Assembly (NCBI RefSeq): GCF_000507845.1
Contig: NZ_KI669455.1
Location: 67,441 to 131,440, forward strand
Source of the DNA: Helicobacter macacae MIT 99-5501
GTDB taxonomy: Bacteria > Campylobacterota > Campylobacteria > Campylobacterales > Helicobacteraceae
DNA length: 64,000 nt
Direction: 5' to 3'
The notes under the pieces are model-generated. The model had not been told where the DNA came from. It ran no database searches and was given only the letters and a program-made list of their open reading frames with translations. This document shows positions 36,201 to 45,331 of the stretch, in pieces; positions within the stretch are counted from its first letter, which is position 1; each line of letters opens with the position of its first letter. A program made the position numbers and the translations under genes.

Positions 36201-36351
36201 CTCTCTCTCTCTCGTTATCAGCGGGTGCAATCCCTCTAGCAATCTCACTGCCAACAATCTCACTACTAGCAACTTCACTAGCAAATATCACTTGATTTGT
36301 AAATGCACTCATTACACTCGCAAGCAAAAGCACTTTTTGAATATTTTTCAT
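33267..36351 (-). pseudogene. TonB-dependent receptor, out of frame at a GA repeat (phase-OFF)
   Basis: The reading frame from the ATG at 36351 (AAAAGG upstream) gives a clear signal peptide, MKNIQKVLLLASVMSAFTNQ, and then runs into a GA repeat at 36191-36213, after which it stops within 9 codons. The rest of the protein continues in another frame to 33267: plug domain (residues from DLGKVVAKGYK, with LDGMNMNNDINPMGS), then a long outer-membrane barrel ending in YKF. A tract of 12 or 9 GA units would join the two frames; 11 are present. It is thus a phase-variable receptor, currently OFF, for an unknown ligand (iron chelate, nickel or vitamin). The alternative upstream start of the long frame has no signal peptide. 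Confidence 0.88.
36191..36213 (-). repeat. Dinucleotide tract (GA)11 + G in a receptor gene
   Basis: 23 bases of perfect CT/GA alternation inside the coding region just behind the signal peptide. It encodes alternating Glu-Arg in either neighbouring frame. Length changes by slippage would switch the receptor on and off. Confidence 0.97.
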
Positions 36352-36863
36352 AAAAAAACCTTTTTTACACACTCTATACATTCCACACATTTAAGCACAC
36401 ACATTTAAGCACACTTACACACATTTTTTTTTGCATAATTTTTTGCATTTTTACTTTGCCACTCTCATTATTTCTATGCTTTTAAGAAAAGTAAGAATTA
36501 TATGCAAAATAAATGCAAAATCATAAAGCAAAAAAACTTAAAAACCGCTTTTTTTTGAAATAAAATTAAGCATTTTTTTTACAAGCAAAAATATTTAGAG
36601 AAAATCATTCAAGCAAAATAGTTCGGTAAAAATCACTTAGAGAAAGTTCATAAAAATTCGCAAGCAAGTTAGAAGTAGCAAACAAGTAAAATTAGACAAA
36701 ACCCCACACCAAAATCCTAATCACAAGTGCGCTTCAAACGCATTTTTAAGCACACCTGCGCGATAAAAGCACAAATCAAAAACCACAAAAACATTTGCAA
36801 AATCTACAACCACCTTAAAGCATACTCATAGCTAGATTTTGCAAACTTGAGTATCAAACTTGG
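36352..36863. other. Intergenic region upstream of the receptor
   Basis: 512 very AT-rich bases without a convincing gene. Contains T-runs at 36424-36432 and more around 36550-36580, which on the minus strand are A-runs upstream of the receptor. A promoter of the receptor should lie here; I can define no box or Fur site with confidence. Confidence 0.4.
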
Positions 36864-37526
36864 TTATTTTAGATTCTTAAACATATTTTTGTCAAATTTC
36901 TCAAACGCACTAGAGCTATCAAATTCTTGGGTTTTATCAAAGATTTGCGCTTGTGATATTGCCTCGCTTAAGAGTGCTAGCGTTTCATTGATTTCTAGCA
37001 GTTTCTCACTTACATAGTCTTTGAAATTTTCAAAATCCATACACTCGCCCTCACTACTTGCTTTGCTAGATTCTAGCAGTGGCATAGGCGATGGATTCTC
37101 TAGCAAAATTTCTTTTCCACCGATTTTGGCACTTAAGACGGTGTCAAATAGCCCATCTCCCATAAATGTGGTAGATGAGATTCTATCTTTTATCTGTTTA
37201 TGGATTTGCCCTCTTGCTTGACTTGAGCTATCTTGCGAGATTTCATCTGCAAAGAAAAGTAGCTTTTTAAACGCGATTTGTAGGGTTTGGAGTGCGCCTG
37301 TGAGTTCGTTTGCGCTTTTTATGTCCTCGCCGAAGTTGCGGATTTTGCGCTCGGCTAAAAATGGTAGCTTAGCATTTGACTTTATCGCTTGTATGTTGCT
37401 TAGGGCGTTTTGAGCTAGCGTATCAGGCTCTATGCCCTGCTCTTTTATGTGCTTTTTGAAAGTCTCTATAATATTGCTTGCATTATTGCCAAGACTTGTG
37501 TTTTTTGGGGTTTTGTCCTCTTGCAT
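36864..37526 (-). CDS. Flagellin-like protein, possible FliS co-chaperone
   Basis: 220 aa, helical, no signal peptide. The middle part (DRISSTTFMGDGLFDTVLSA) reads like the D1 region of flagellin, where 'T.F.G..LFD' is usual; long helices lie on both sides. In H. pylori, csd4 (HP1075) is the neighbour of HP1076, a flagellin-like co-chaperone of FliS, and the same neighbourhood occurs here, so I infer an orthologue. ATG after AAGGAG. The match was not tested by alignment. Confidence 0.55.
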   Translation of the reverse strand: MQEDKTPKNTSLGNNASNIIETFKKHIKEQGIEPDTLAQNALSNIQAIKSNAKLPFLAERKIRNFGEDIKSANELTGALQTLQIAFKKLLFFADEISQDSSSQARGQIHKQIKDRISSTTFMGDGLFDTVLSAKIGGKEILLENPSPMPLLESSKASSEGECMDFENFKDYVSEKLLEINETLALLSEAISQAQIFDKTQEFDSSSAFEKFDKNMFKNLK

Positions 37527-37822
37527 CGCTTCTCCTTAATGCAGTTTTATAAACGCAGTTTTACGCGCTTTTATGCCACTATATTTGTGCCGTGATATTT
37601 GCGCGACTTTGTTTTGCTAGAAGCATTTGTCGTTCCTTTTTGGTGGCGTATTTTGGTTTTTTGGGTGGATTTTACTTGGCGATTTTTATGTGCGTCTTTT
37701 GTATCATTTTGGTGGGCGATATTTTTGTTTTGGCTTTGAGATTTTATTATTTAGCTTACGATATAATTCACGCTTTTATAGACTATCATATATGTTTTTT
37801 AGATTTTATTTAAGGATTAGTG
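37527..37822. promoter_or_regulatory. Divergent promoter region before csd4
   Basis: 296 bases without a gene. ATATAAT at 37761-37767 is a -10 candidate for csd4, 56 bases before its ATG. Confidence 0.4.
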
Positions 37823-39607
37823 ATGAGGTTATTTGTTTTTTTGATTTTGCTTTGCGCCACAGCTTTTGCTAGCCCGCCTAGTAGCACACAGCTGATAAAA
37901 CCCATAGATTTTAGCCTCATCAAAATGCAAGGGCAAAGAGGCGGGGAAGACGATTTTGCCAAAGCACCTACGCTACTTCTCATAGGAGGGATTCAAGGAG
38001 ATGAGCCCGGTGGGTTTAACGCCACAAATGTATTTCTAAACCACTACAAAATCACAAAAGGTGGCGTGTGGGTTATCCCTGTGATAAACCCTCACTCAAT
38101 GCTTCTAAATCATCGAGGGCTTTATGATGATATGAATCGCAAGTTTGCCACACTCTCTCCAAAAGACCCCGAAGCTCCACTCATAAATCGCGTAAAATCT
38201 ATCATCGATGATTCTAGTGTCGATGTGATTTTGCATTTGCACGATGGGAGTGGGTTTTTTCGCCACACACACCAAAGCGAGCTACTAAGCCCGAAGCGAT
38301 GGGGAAACTGCACCATAATCGACCAAGACAAGCTAGAGGGCGTGAGATTTGGCGAGCTAAATGAGATAGCCACACATATCACTAAGCGCGTAAATGCCAA
38401 AATCCTAAAGCCACTACACGAATACCGCGTGCGCAATACCAAAACCCAAAAAGAAGACAAAGAAATGCAAAAAGCCCTTACCTTTTATGCGATAAAGGGT
38501 GGCAAAGCCGCTTTTGCAAACGAGGCTAGCAAGACGCTAAATGTCAAAGAGCGCGTGTATTATCATCTGCTTGCTATTGAGGCGTTGCTTGAGCGGGTGG
38601 GCATAGGCTTTGAGCGGGATTTCGAGCTAAGTGTGGAGGGGGTGGGAAAAGTCATATATGATAGAAATCTGCGCGTTGGCATAGAGGGTATGCCACCTTT
38701 TCCGCTTTTTGATTTGCGAGATGAGATTAGGGGATTGCCACTGCCTGTGGGAAAGAGATTTGAAACAATAGTTCTAGATTCTCGCGCTAAGATTTTAGGA
38801 CTTTTGCCAAAGGGCAACTCCTTTACCCTCAAATACGGCAACAACGCTATGACAAAAATAGTGCCAAAGTATGTGGAGTTTGCTAAGCCAAAAGGCATAC
38901 AGATAACGGCAAATGTCGATAACAAAAAGCAAAATCTATCCTTTGGCGAAGTAATCAAAGTGAGAGAATCTCTAGAGATTGATAGCACACAATGGAGTGA
39001 AAAAGGCTATCAAGTAAAGGTAGTAGGGCAAAAAGCCACCCCAAAATCCTCCACAATCATCATAAAAAAAGAAAATCTAAATCCCCTAGCAAGTATCGAT
39101 AAAGCGGGCAATCTCTACCGAGTAGAATTCTACGCACAATCAAATAACGCCAATAACGCCACAGCGGATTTTACTTACCCCGATATGCTTTGGGATACGC
39201 TATGGCAAAAGATACGCTATGCTTCGCTAGAATCTGATATGCCAAAAATCCCCGAGACAAAAAACATAGCGAATAAAAAATCCGCCCAAGTCATCGCTTC
39301 AAGCGCGTTTGTGCGAAGCGAGCCAAGCGAGCTATCTCCCTCACGCGCAAAAGCACCAAGAGGGCGCAAACTCTATGTGCTAAGCACGCAAAAAGCACTA
39401 CAATCAGGACAAATGGCAAGCCAAATAGGTGGAATCTGGGCTAAGGTAGAGTATGATTTCGGTGGGCGTAAAATCAGCGGATATATCTTAGAGAGTTTGC
39501 TAGAGTATGGGGATTTTGCGCTAGATTCTAGTTTGGGCAGCACTCCAAAGCAAAATATTCCAAAAGAGATTTTTTTGGGTATGATTTTGGTGGATTTTTC
39601 GCGCTAG
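37823..39607 (+). CDS. csd4: Peptidoglycan DL-carboxypeptidase Csd4/Pgp1
   Basis: 594 aa. Trims the tripeptide of peptidoglycan to a dipeptide in the periplasm, which sets helical cell shape in H. pylori and C. jejuni. Signal peptide MRLFVFLILLCATAFA. The M14-like zinc site is read as GGIQGDEPGGF with Q58 and E61, plus the His in LHLHDGSG (H140); Gln in place of the usual His ligand is the hallmark of Csd4. Two smaller beta domains follow, with an SH3-like segment near the end (SAFVRSEPSEL, GIWAKVEYDFGGRKISGYI). ATG 37823 after TAAGGAT. Confidence 0.92.
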   Translation: MRLFVFLILLCATAFASPPSSTQLIKPIDFSLIKMQGQRGGEDDFAKAPTLLLIGGIQGDEPGGFNATNVFLNHYKITKGGVWVIPVINPHSMLLNHRGLYDDMNRKFATLSPKDPEAPLINRVKSIIDDSSVDVILHLHDGSGFFRHTHQSELLSPKRWGNCTIIDQDKLEGVRFGELNEIATHITKRVNAKILKPLHEYRVRNTKTQKEDKEMQKALTFYAIKGGKAAFANEASKTLNVKERVYYHLLAIEALLERVGIGFERDFELSVEGVGKVIYDRNLRVGIEGMPPFPLFDLRDEIRGLPLPVGKRFETIVLDSRAKILGLLPKGNSFTLKYGNNAMTKIVPKYVEFAKPKGIQITANVDNKKQNLSFGEVIKVRESLEIDSTQWSEKGYQVKVVGQKATPKSSTIIIKKENLNPLASIDKAGNLYRVEFYAQSNNANNATADFTYPDMLWDTLWQKIRYASLESDMPKIPETKNIANKKSAQVIASSAFVRSEPSELSPSRAKAPRGRKLYVLSTQKALQSGQMASQIGGIWAKVEYDFGGRKISGYILESLLEYGDFALDSSLGSTPKQNIPKEIFLGMILVDFSR

Positions 39608-39833
39608 GGTTTTTGCAAAAGCTAGATTTTGCGTTTTGCAAGCTGGATTTTGCAAGCCTTTTGTAAGCTGTGAATTTTGCAAGTTGTTTTTCAAAATTTG
39701 TTTTTGTGGGGCAGGATTTTGATAAATTTTGGCAGGATTTTGTTAGGATTTGTGAGAGGATTTGAAGCCTGCCCAATAAAAAGCCACAAGAATCTAAGAA
39801 AGATTGTGGATAATTTGGAAGCGGAGGTGCTTT

Positions 39834-40757
39834 ATGGAGTTTTTTTTGCCAAATGGTTTTAGCTTTGGGGAAGTGGATTTTGAGGAAGCAAAAGCGTTTG
39901 CTTTGCGGAGGTTTGAGGGGGTTTGCTACCTGCATAAGATTGTGGATTTTGATAGGGTAGAAACTCTGCTTGGGCTAGATGAGCAGCTAGGGATTTTGAG
40001 GGCAAACACAGCTAGTTTTTTATCAGGCAAAGACGCACTAAATGTGCTTGCGTGGGGTGCTAGAGGCTGTGGGAAAAGCTCTTGTGTGAAGCGCGTGCTA
40101 GGTGAGTTTTTGGGTATTTGGGAAACCAAAACCACAAAAAGCCTTGACAATACAAAAACCCCTACTACCACAAAAACCACAAAAATAAGCCACAGCACCC
40201 CGAGCCAATCTACCACATTGCGTGTCATAGAGCTTGATAGCAAGGACATTTTGTTGTTGCCACTGCTTTTTGATACCTTGCGCACTAAGCCCTATAAGTT
40301 TATTATTTTTTGCGATGATTTGAGCTTCCGCATAGGGCAAAGCGAGTATAAAAGTATCAAAAGCGTGCTTGAGGGCTCGCTAGAAAGGAGGGCAAAAAAT
40401 ATCCTGCTTTATGCCACTTCAAATATTCGCAAACTCATAGAAAATGCGGGCGCAGACCATAGTCCAGAGCATAGCATAGTCCAAGAGGAGCTTAGCTTTA
40501 GTGATAGGTTTGGATTGCAGATTGGATTTTATGATTTTGGGACAAGTGAGTATCTAGCGTGTGTGGAGGAGTATTTGGCAAATATAAATGGAGCAAAAAA
40601 GCTAGATTTAAGGGCGCAGCAGCTAGATGAAGCCTCCAAAATCGCTAGACAAAAAGCACTAAATTTCGCTGCAAAAATGGGTAGCAAAAACGCACGAATT
40701 GCAAAAGACTTTGCATTGCTTGTGGCAAATGGGGTAGAAAAAATCGACAAAATATAG
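39834..40757 (+). CDS. DUF815-family ATPase
   Basis: 307 aa. Walker A GARGCGKSS, then a Thr/Lys/Ser-rich insert (about 100-125), Walker B FIIFCDDLSF, sensor ATSNIRKLI, and DRFGLQIGFYDF with the arginine-finger region, the DUF815 order. Function unknown; members are AAA+ proteins. ATG 39834 after GGAGG. The 226 bases before it (39608-39833) hold four copies of a TTTTGCAAGC-like word (39622-39683) but no gene. Confidence 0.82.
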   Translation: MEFFLPNGFSFGEVDFEEAKAFALRRFEGVCYLHKIVDFDRVETLLGLDEQLGILRANTASFLSGKDALNVLAWGARGCGKSSCVKRVLGEFLGIWETKTTKSLDNTKTPTTTKTTKISHSTPSQSTTLRVIELDSKDILLLPLLFDTLRTKPYKFIIFCDDLSFRIGQSEYKSIKSVLEGSLERRAKNILLYATSNIRKLIENAGADHSPEHSIVQEELSFSDRFGLQIGFYDFGTSEYLACVEEYLANINGAKKLDLRAQQLDEASKIARQKALNFAAKMGSKNARIAKDFALLVANGVEKIDKI

Positions 40758-40828
40758 ACTTTGCTCCCCACTTCCCCCGCCTTAATAAACATTTGAAAAC
40801 ACTTTATCCCCCAAATTTTTGCCCAAAT

Positions 40829-40869
40829 AAAAAGGCTAGGCTTAAAGCGCAAACGCCATAAACCTAGCC
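40829..40869 (-). terminator. Rho-independent terminator of the BI-1 gene
   Basis: On the minus strand GGCTAGG (40869-40863) pairs with CCTAGCC (40840-40834), with an inner GGCG/CGCT pairing, followed by TTTTT. It is placed 50 bases behind the BI-1 stop and might also act on the DUF815 gene from the other side. Confidence 0.7.
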
Positions 40870-40918
40870 AACAAAAAGAGATTCTAACTAGAATCTAAAA
40901 ATACTAAATAATCCCTCT

Positions 40919-41623
40919 TTAGTCGTCATTGCCACCGAGTATGCCTATAAGCTGCAAAAGGCTGATAAAGATATTTAGGAAATCTAAATATAGATTTACC
41001 GCTGCTAGCACAGGACTATCATAAAGCCCTCGCACGATGTTTTGGGTATCATACGCGACATATAGGCTAAACAAAATCACGCAAGCCCCAGCGATTAGTG
41101 CTTGAAATGGTGTGCTATTTAGGAAAAATACATTTACTAGCGAGCATACAAGCACCACAATAAGCGAGATAAAAAGCATTTTGCCCATATTTGCCAAGTC
41201 TTTTTTGGTTTTTAGTGCAAAAATACTCATCACGCCAAAGACGATAGTCGTCATACCAAGTGCTTGCCACACTGCGCCCAAGCCAGAGCTAGAAATCACA
41301 TATCCTAGCAAAGGCACGAGTGCCACACCGCTTAAAAAAGTAAATGCAAAAAGCAGTGCCACATTTACCGCAGGCTTTGCACGCAAGAAAAATAGCGCGA
41401 TTAGCGCAACGATTTCAGCGATAAAGATACCGATGCGATACTCTAGCACAAATGCGAAATTTTGAAATCCTACAAGCGCACCGATAGTCGCTAAAAGCAA
41501 GCTCGCACCAAAGAATTTATAAGTTGTCTTTACGAAATTTACAAGTGCGCTTTCATCAGCATAAGCGATATTTCCCTCCAAAGTCGCGTTGTTTGTGTTT
41601 ATGTTTCTGTCATAAAGTGCCAT
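40919..41623 (-). CDS. Bax inhibitor-1 (YccA/UPF0005) family membrane protein
   Basis: 234 aa with seven hydrophobic segments. The family's C-terminal signature is LFSLYVAYDTQNIVRG, with the conserved Asp pair region following in NLYLDFLNIFISLLQLIG. In other bacteria these proteins modulate FtsH or act as pH-gated calcium leak. ATG 41623 after AAAGGAG. Single gene with its own terminator. Confidence 0.9.
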   Translation of the reverse strand: MALYDRNINTNNATLEGNIAYADESALVNFVKTTYKFFGASLLLATIGALVGFQNFAFVLEYRIGIFIAEIVALIALFFLRAKPAVNVALLFAFTFLSGVALVPLLGYVISSSGLGAVWQALGMTTIVFGVMSIFALKTKKDLANMGKMLFISLIVVLVCSLVNVFFLNSTPFQALIAGACVILFSLYVAYDTQNIVRGLYDSPVLAAVNLYLDFLNIFISLLQLIGILGGNDD

Positions 41624-41862
41624 TTTTTCTCCTTTAATCCATTTAGATTTGCAAATAGTTGGACTATTTGCTAGCAATAATTGCGCATATTATGCAATCG
41701 CAAAAATTGCGCTAAAATTCTACTCAAAAAAAGATAATACACGACATTTTTTTTGATTTTGGTGGCTTTTGTAGGCATTTTGCGCGGATTTTGTGGTGGC
41801 TAGATTTTAGGTGTTTTTGCTATAATTGCGCGTTTTTAGATTTCGCTTTTTTAAGGATTTTT

Positions 41863-43371
41863 ATGAGTAAAAAACGACAATCTACTATGTCGCCCACTAT
41901 GCCCTCTAAGCTGACTCTAGGCTTTTTGCACCACTACGGACTTGGGGATAATCTAATGCTACTAAAATCCCTCTACCTTGCCAAAAGGGCTTATAATTGC
42001 AATCTTATCATCTTTGGCAATGCTCTATTTAAGCAAATCCTAAGCTATGTGGATTTTTTAGATAGCACAGATTTGGTGGTGGATATTTCGCATTTGCGTG
42101 AGGAGTCTTTGCTCATAGTTGCTAGGCATAAGTGCGATTATTTTATCCTCACAAACCCTAAAGCGCACTATATTAGGCTTTTATCCAAACTTGACACACC
42201 TATCATTACACCGCTTAAATTCCCCTCACTTTTTTGCGACAAAGCAAAATGTCCGCCACTTACATTTTTCCCACTATATCGCAAACTACGCGCAGACAAT
42301 GCTATTTGTGCGCTTGTTAGGCTTATAGACAAGAGGGCATTTGATAGCTTTGTTGCTAATTCTATTGATAGAGCGCAGAATCTAGCAGATTTGGCAAGTA
42401 ATGATTTAGCGGGCACAGATTTTGCAAATAGCGATTTAGCAAGTGCTAGTTGGCAAATGTTTAACTTAGCACACCCAAATCCTTGTGCTCTAGCGGGGGG
42501 GGGGGGGCAACACTATAAGCAAAAATCTAGCTACATATCTTATGCAAATTTTGAGCACAAAATGGAGCAGCTAGATACTATCATAAAAGATGATATAAAA
42601 CTAAAAGTGCCAAATCCAAAAATCGCACAATCTTTTTTGAGCGAGCGCGTGGAAAACTACATAAAAGACTTGCAAAACAAGACTTGCAAAACTCCCATAG
42701 ATTCTAGCCCTGCTTGCAAAAGGGATTCTAAAATGGATTTTACAAAAATAGATTTTACAAAATCTAGCGCAAACTCCACTCTAGCAAATCTATCCACTAC
42801 AAATATTACCACCGCAAATCATACACCTATAAACACCACTTGCACAAATATCCCACATATTACCCACAACCTACCACACCCCTTTATCATCTGCATAAAT
42901 CCATTTAGCAATGCTGCCACGCACACTTTGCCTTTGGAAGCGTTTTTGGAGCTTATATCTAAGGTTTTAGCACTGCCAAATGTCTGCGTGCTTATCATCA
43001 CTTTTCCTAGCGTGCATAATGAGTTTGTAGCCAAAGTGCATAGCCATAGCGAACTACAAGCACAAAAATCCAAACTCTTTATTTACAGGAATGACAACAC
43101 ACTATCAAACCTAATCGCACTTTTAGGCTTCCAAAGCCTGCTTATAAGCCCAAGCACAGGCACTATCCACCTAGCCTCAAATCTAGGGATAAAAACCATA
43201 GGGCTATACTCACGCAAAGACACGATTAGGTGGGCTACACACGATAAAATTTACACCATAATCCCCAAAGAAAAATCCCTCCTCACACAAAAACACTGCG
43301 CCAAAATAATTGACAAAACCCTAAGCCAAATCCAAAGCCTTATAGATTCTAATGCACTAAAGCCTTTTTAA
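41863..43371 (+). CDS. GT9-family glycosyltransferase with a G13 tract (in frame)
   Basis: 502 aa from the ATG at 41863 (AAGGA upstream). The N-terminal part has LTLGFLHHYGLGDNLMLLKSLYL, the C-terminal part CINPFSNAATHTLPLEAF and LLISPSTGTIHLASNLGIKTIGLYS, the heptosyltransferase-like GT9 signatures. Between them are about 190 residues of insertion: repeated DLAxx text (about 193-212), the poly-G tract, and Ser/Asn/Thr-rich DNA. The tract encodes four Gly and keeps the frame open at 13 G. Predicted role: addition of a sugar (heptose or other) to LPS or a surface glycan, switched by slippage. Confidence 0.85.
   Translation: MSKKRQSTMSPTMPSKLTLGFLHHYGLGDNLMLLKSLYLAKRAYNCNLIIFGNALFKQILSYVDFLDSTDLVVDISHLREESLLIVARHKCDYFILTNPKAHYIRLLSKLDTPIITPLKFPSLFCDKAKCPPLTFFPLYRKLRADNAICALVRLIDKRAFDSFVANSIDRAQNLADLASNDLAGTDFANSDLASASWQMFNLAHPNPCALAGGGGQHYKQKSSYISYANFEHKMEQLDTIIKDDIKLKVPNPKIAQSFLSERVENYIKDLQNKTCKTPIDSSPACKRDSKMDFTKIDFTKSSANSTLANLSTTNITTANHTPINTTCTNIPHITHNLPHPFIICINPFSNAATHTLPLEAFLELISKVLALPNVCVLIITFPSVHNEFVAKVHSHSELQAQKSKLFIYRNDNTLSNLIALLGFQSLLISPSTGTIHLASNLGIKTIGLYSRKDTIRWATHDKIYTIIPKEKSLLTQKHCAKIIDKTLSQIQSLIDSNALKPF
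42495..42507 (+). repeat. Homopolymer G13 in a glycosyltransferase gene
   Basis: Thirteen consecutive G inside the coding region. 13 gives an uninterrupted frame. Any length not differing by a multiple of three would truncate the enzyme before its C-terminal catalytic half. Confidence 0.97.
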
Positions 43372-43527
43372 AAGCATCTGAGAGTAGCAAAAGTGTAAAA
43401 AGTAGCCATAGTAGACAAAATAGCGAAAATGCCAACTAAGATTCCAAAATCTAATCAAAACATAAAAAGGCGCGATAAACCACGATAAAGTCCAAAATCA
43501 AGCCTAAGCCACAAAGCCCAAAACCAC

Positions 43528-44928
43528 TTAAGCAATCACCATAGAAAAATAATGCCTTTGATTGTGGTAGCTGTATTGCAAGCAATATCCGTGCAATGCC
43601 AAAATATCGCTAACGATTGATAGTCCAAGCCCGTGTCCGGGCAAAGCGTTGTGGACATCATCTCGGACAAATGGCTCGGTGTAGTGATGCAGTGGGTGTG
43701 TTAGCGGAGGAGATTTGCTTACCACAGAGATACATTTGGGCAGATTTAGTGTGCTTTTGAGGGCGTTTTTTAGTGCGGGAGAAGCGATAGAATCCTGCAG
43801 CGACTCTAGCTCTAGTCCAAGAGTATAGTTCATATTACCCCAGCCCACTAGCTTGTTTGTTGTTTTGTCATTTTTTGTTTCTTGATTTTGGGCTAATGTC
43901 GCGCTTTGAGCGCATAGCTCATCGCCGATGATGATTTTTATGTATGGGGATTCATTGTATTTAAGTGCGTTTTCGATAAGATTGCGCAATGCCCTTGCAA
44001 GTAGCTCCAAATCGCCTTGTATAGGGAAATTTTCTATCATCTCTAGGCGTATTTTTTCTTCTTCCTCATTGAAGTTTTTTAGCGTTTCAAATACAAGCGT
44101 TTCAGCAAAAAATCTGCTTGATTGTAGCTGTATTTTGCCACTACTTAGTCGCTCTAGCTCCAATATATTATCTATAAGCCCTCTTAGCCCACTTATGTGT
44201 GGTAGTAGCTTTTGCATATATGGATATTCTTTTTGAGACACTTCGATAAATAGCCTCATTTTGGTTAGTGGCGTTTTTAGCTCGTGTCCTAGACTTTTTA
44301 GGATAAGCTCACGCGACTTTAGCATACGCACGATTTGCTCACTCATCTCATTAAGCATAGCAATAAGCGCACTTATCTCATCTTTTTGTGCATTTGCTAC
44401 AAACGCATTGCTAGATATTTCTGCATTAAATGATTTTAGCGATTTTTTTAGCTTGCGAAGTGGCCGTAGCAAGCGTAAAACCACTATCCCAAGCAAAGCC
44501 AAAATCCCCACAAAAACCACGCAAAAAAACAAAAAATCATTACCCATAACCACACCATAAGATATAGGACGAGAGACAATGGTATGATATTCCTCGTATT
44601 CTAGCTCAAACCCAAGCATTTCTTTGGTGCTAAAAATCATAGAGCGCACCATATCATTTGTGCTTTGATATAGCGTAGAATATCCATTTGGCAGGCTATT
44701 TAGCTCATAGAATCCAAACTGCTCTGCTAGCACTTTGGCAGTGGCGAAATCCTCCATAACGATATTTGGCGTCATAGAGTTGATAAGGTAGAATATTTCT
44801 ATTTTTGAGCGAGAGATTTCGCTATTGTGAAAGCTTTTGTCTATCTCATAAGCAAGTGCTATTGCTACGATTATCGCACTCAAAAAAAGAAAGAAAATCT
44901 TAAAATAAATGCTTGAGAGGGCTTTCAT
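43528..44928 (-). CDS. Sensor histidine kinase (orphan)
   Basis: 466 aa. Membrane segments at about 8-27 and 131-152 bracket a periplasmic sensor domain of about 100 residues. A HAMP linker is followed by the H-box LGHELKTPLTKMRLF with H215, the N-box ALRNLIENALKYN (N320) and the G2-box LPGHGLGLSIVSDIL near 440. The stretch between N- and G2-boxes is unusually long (about 100 residues instead of 40-60) and polar. ATG 44928. No response regulator gene is in the window next to it, so the partner must be elsewhere. In type it resembles the ArsS/CrdS class of Helicobacter kinases. Confidence 0.88.
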   Translation of the reverse strand: MKALSSIYFKIFFLFLSAIIVAIALAYEIDKSFHNSEISRSKIEIFYLINSMTPNIVMEDFATAKVLAEQFGFYELNSLPNGYSTLYQSTNDMVRSMIFSTKEMLGFELEYEEYHTIVSRPISYGVVMGNDFLFFCVVFVGILALLGIVVLRLLRPLRKLKKSLKSFNAEISSNAFVANAQKDEISALIAMLNEMSEQIVRMLKSRELILKSLGHELKTPLTKMRLFIEVSQKEYPYMQKLLPHISGLRGLIDNILELERLSSGKIQLQSSRFFAETLVFETLKNFNEEEEKIRLEMIENFPIQGDLELLARALRNLIENALKYNESPYIKIIIGDELCAQSATLAQNQETKNDKTTNKLVGWGNMNYTLGLELESLQDSIASPALKNALKSTLNLPKCISVVSKSPPLTHPLHHYTEPFVRDDVHNALPGHGLGLSIVSDILALHGYCLQYSYHNQRHYFSMVIA

Positions 44929-45331
44929 CTGTCATCTTACTCGTGTTTTTTTTGGATTCATATTTTGCTTTTGTGTCAAGTTTGTATCAAGGTTTTTGCA
45001 CCAAGTTTGGCGGTTTTGGTATTTTGTGGTTTTATTCGCACAAAATTATAGCAAAAATGGAATCTTATGCAATGCCTAAGGACGAGATTTATTTGGGAGA
45101 TTTGTCGTGGGATTGTTTGTGGTTTTTGAATGGCTTTGCTCGAATTGAAACAAAGCAAAAGCAGATACAAATCAAATTTGCTTCACAATAAAAGCTAAAG
45201 CTTATTTTACTGCTCTGTATCGCCTTAAAAACATCGCGACACTTTTTATTGTTTTTGCATTGCCTCATCTTATGCTTTGTTTTGCTTTACCTCTGTGTGT
45301 GTTTAAAATGTGAGAAATTTTGCGGTTTATT
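44929..45331. other. Intergenic region, possible 44-aa frame
   Basis: 403 bases. A T8 run is at 44947-44954. One plus-strand frame, ATG at 45057 to 45191, gives 44 aa with a balanced composition (IYLGDLSWDCLWFLNGFARI), but no ribosome site is evident and I do not call it a gene. Nothing else is seen. Confidence 0.3.

Noticed and set aside
36052..36408. Plus-strand frame across the GA repeat
   Set aside because: Antisense to the receptor signal peptide and repeat; composition follows from the repeat (Ser-Leu alternation). Shadow.
45057..45191. 44-codon plus-strand frame
   Set aside because: Plausible composition but no ribosome site and no recognisable family; kept only as a remark in the intergenic entry.
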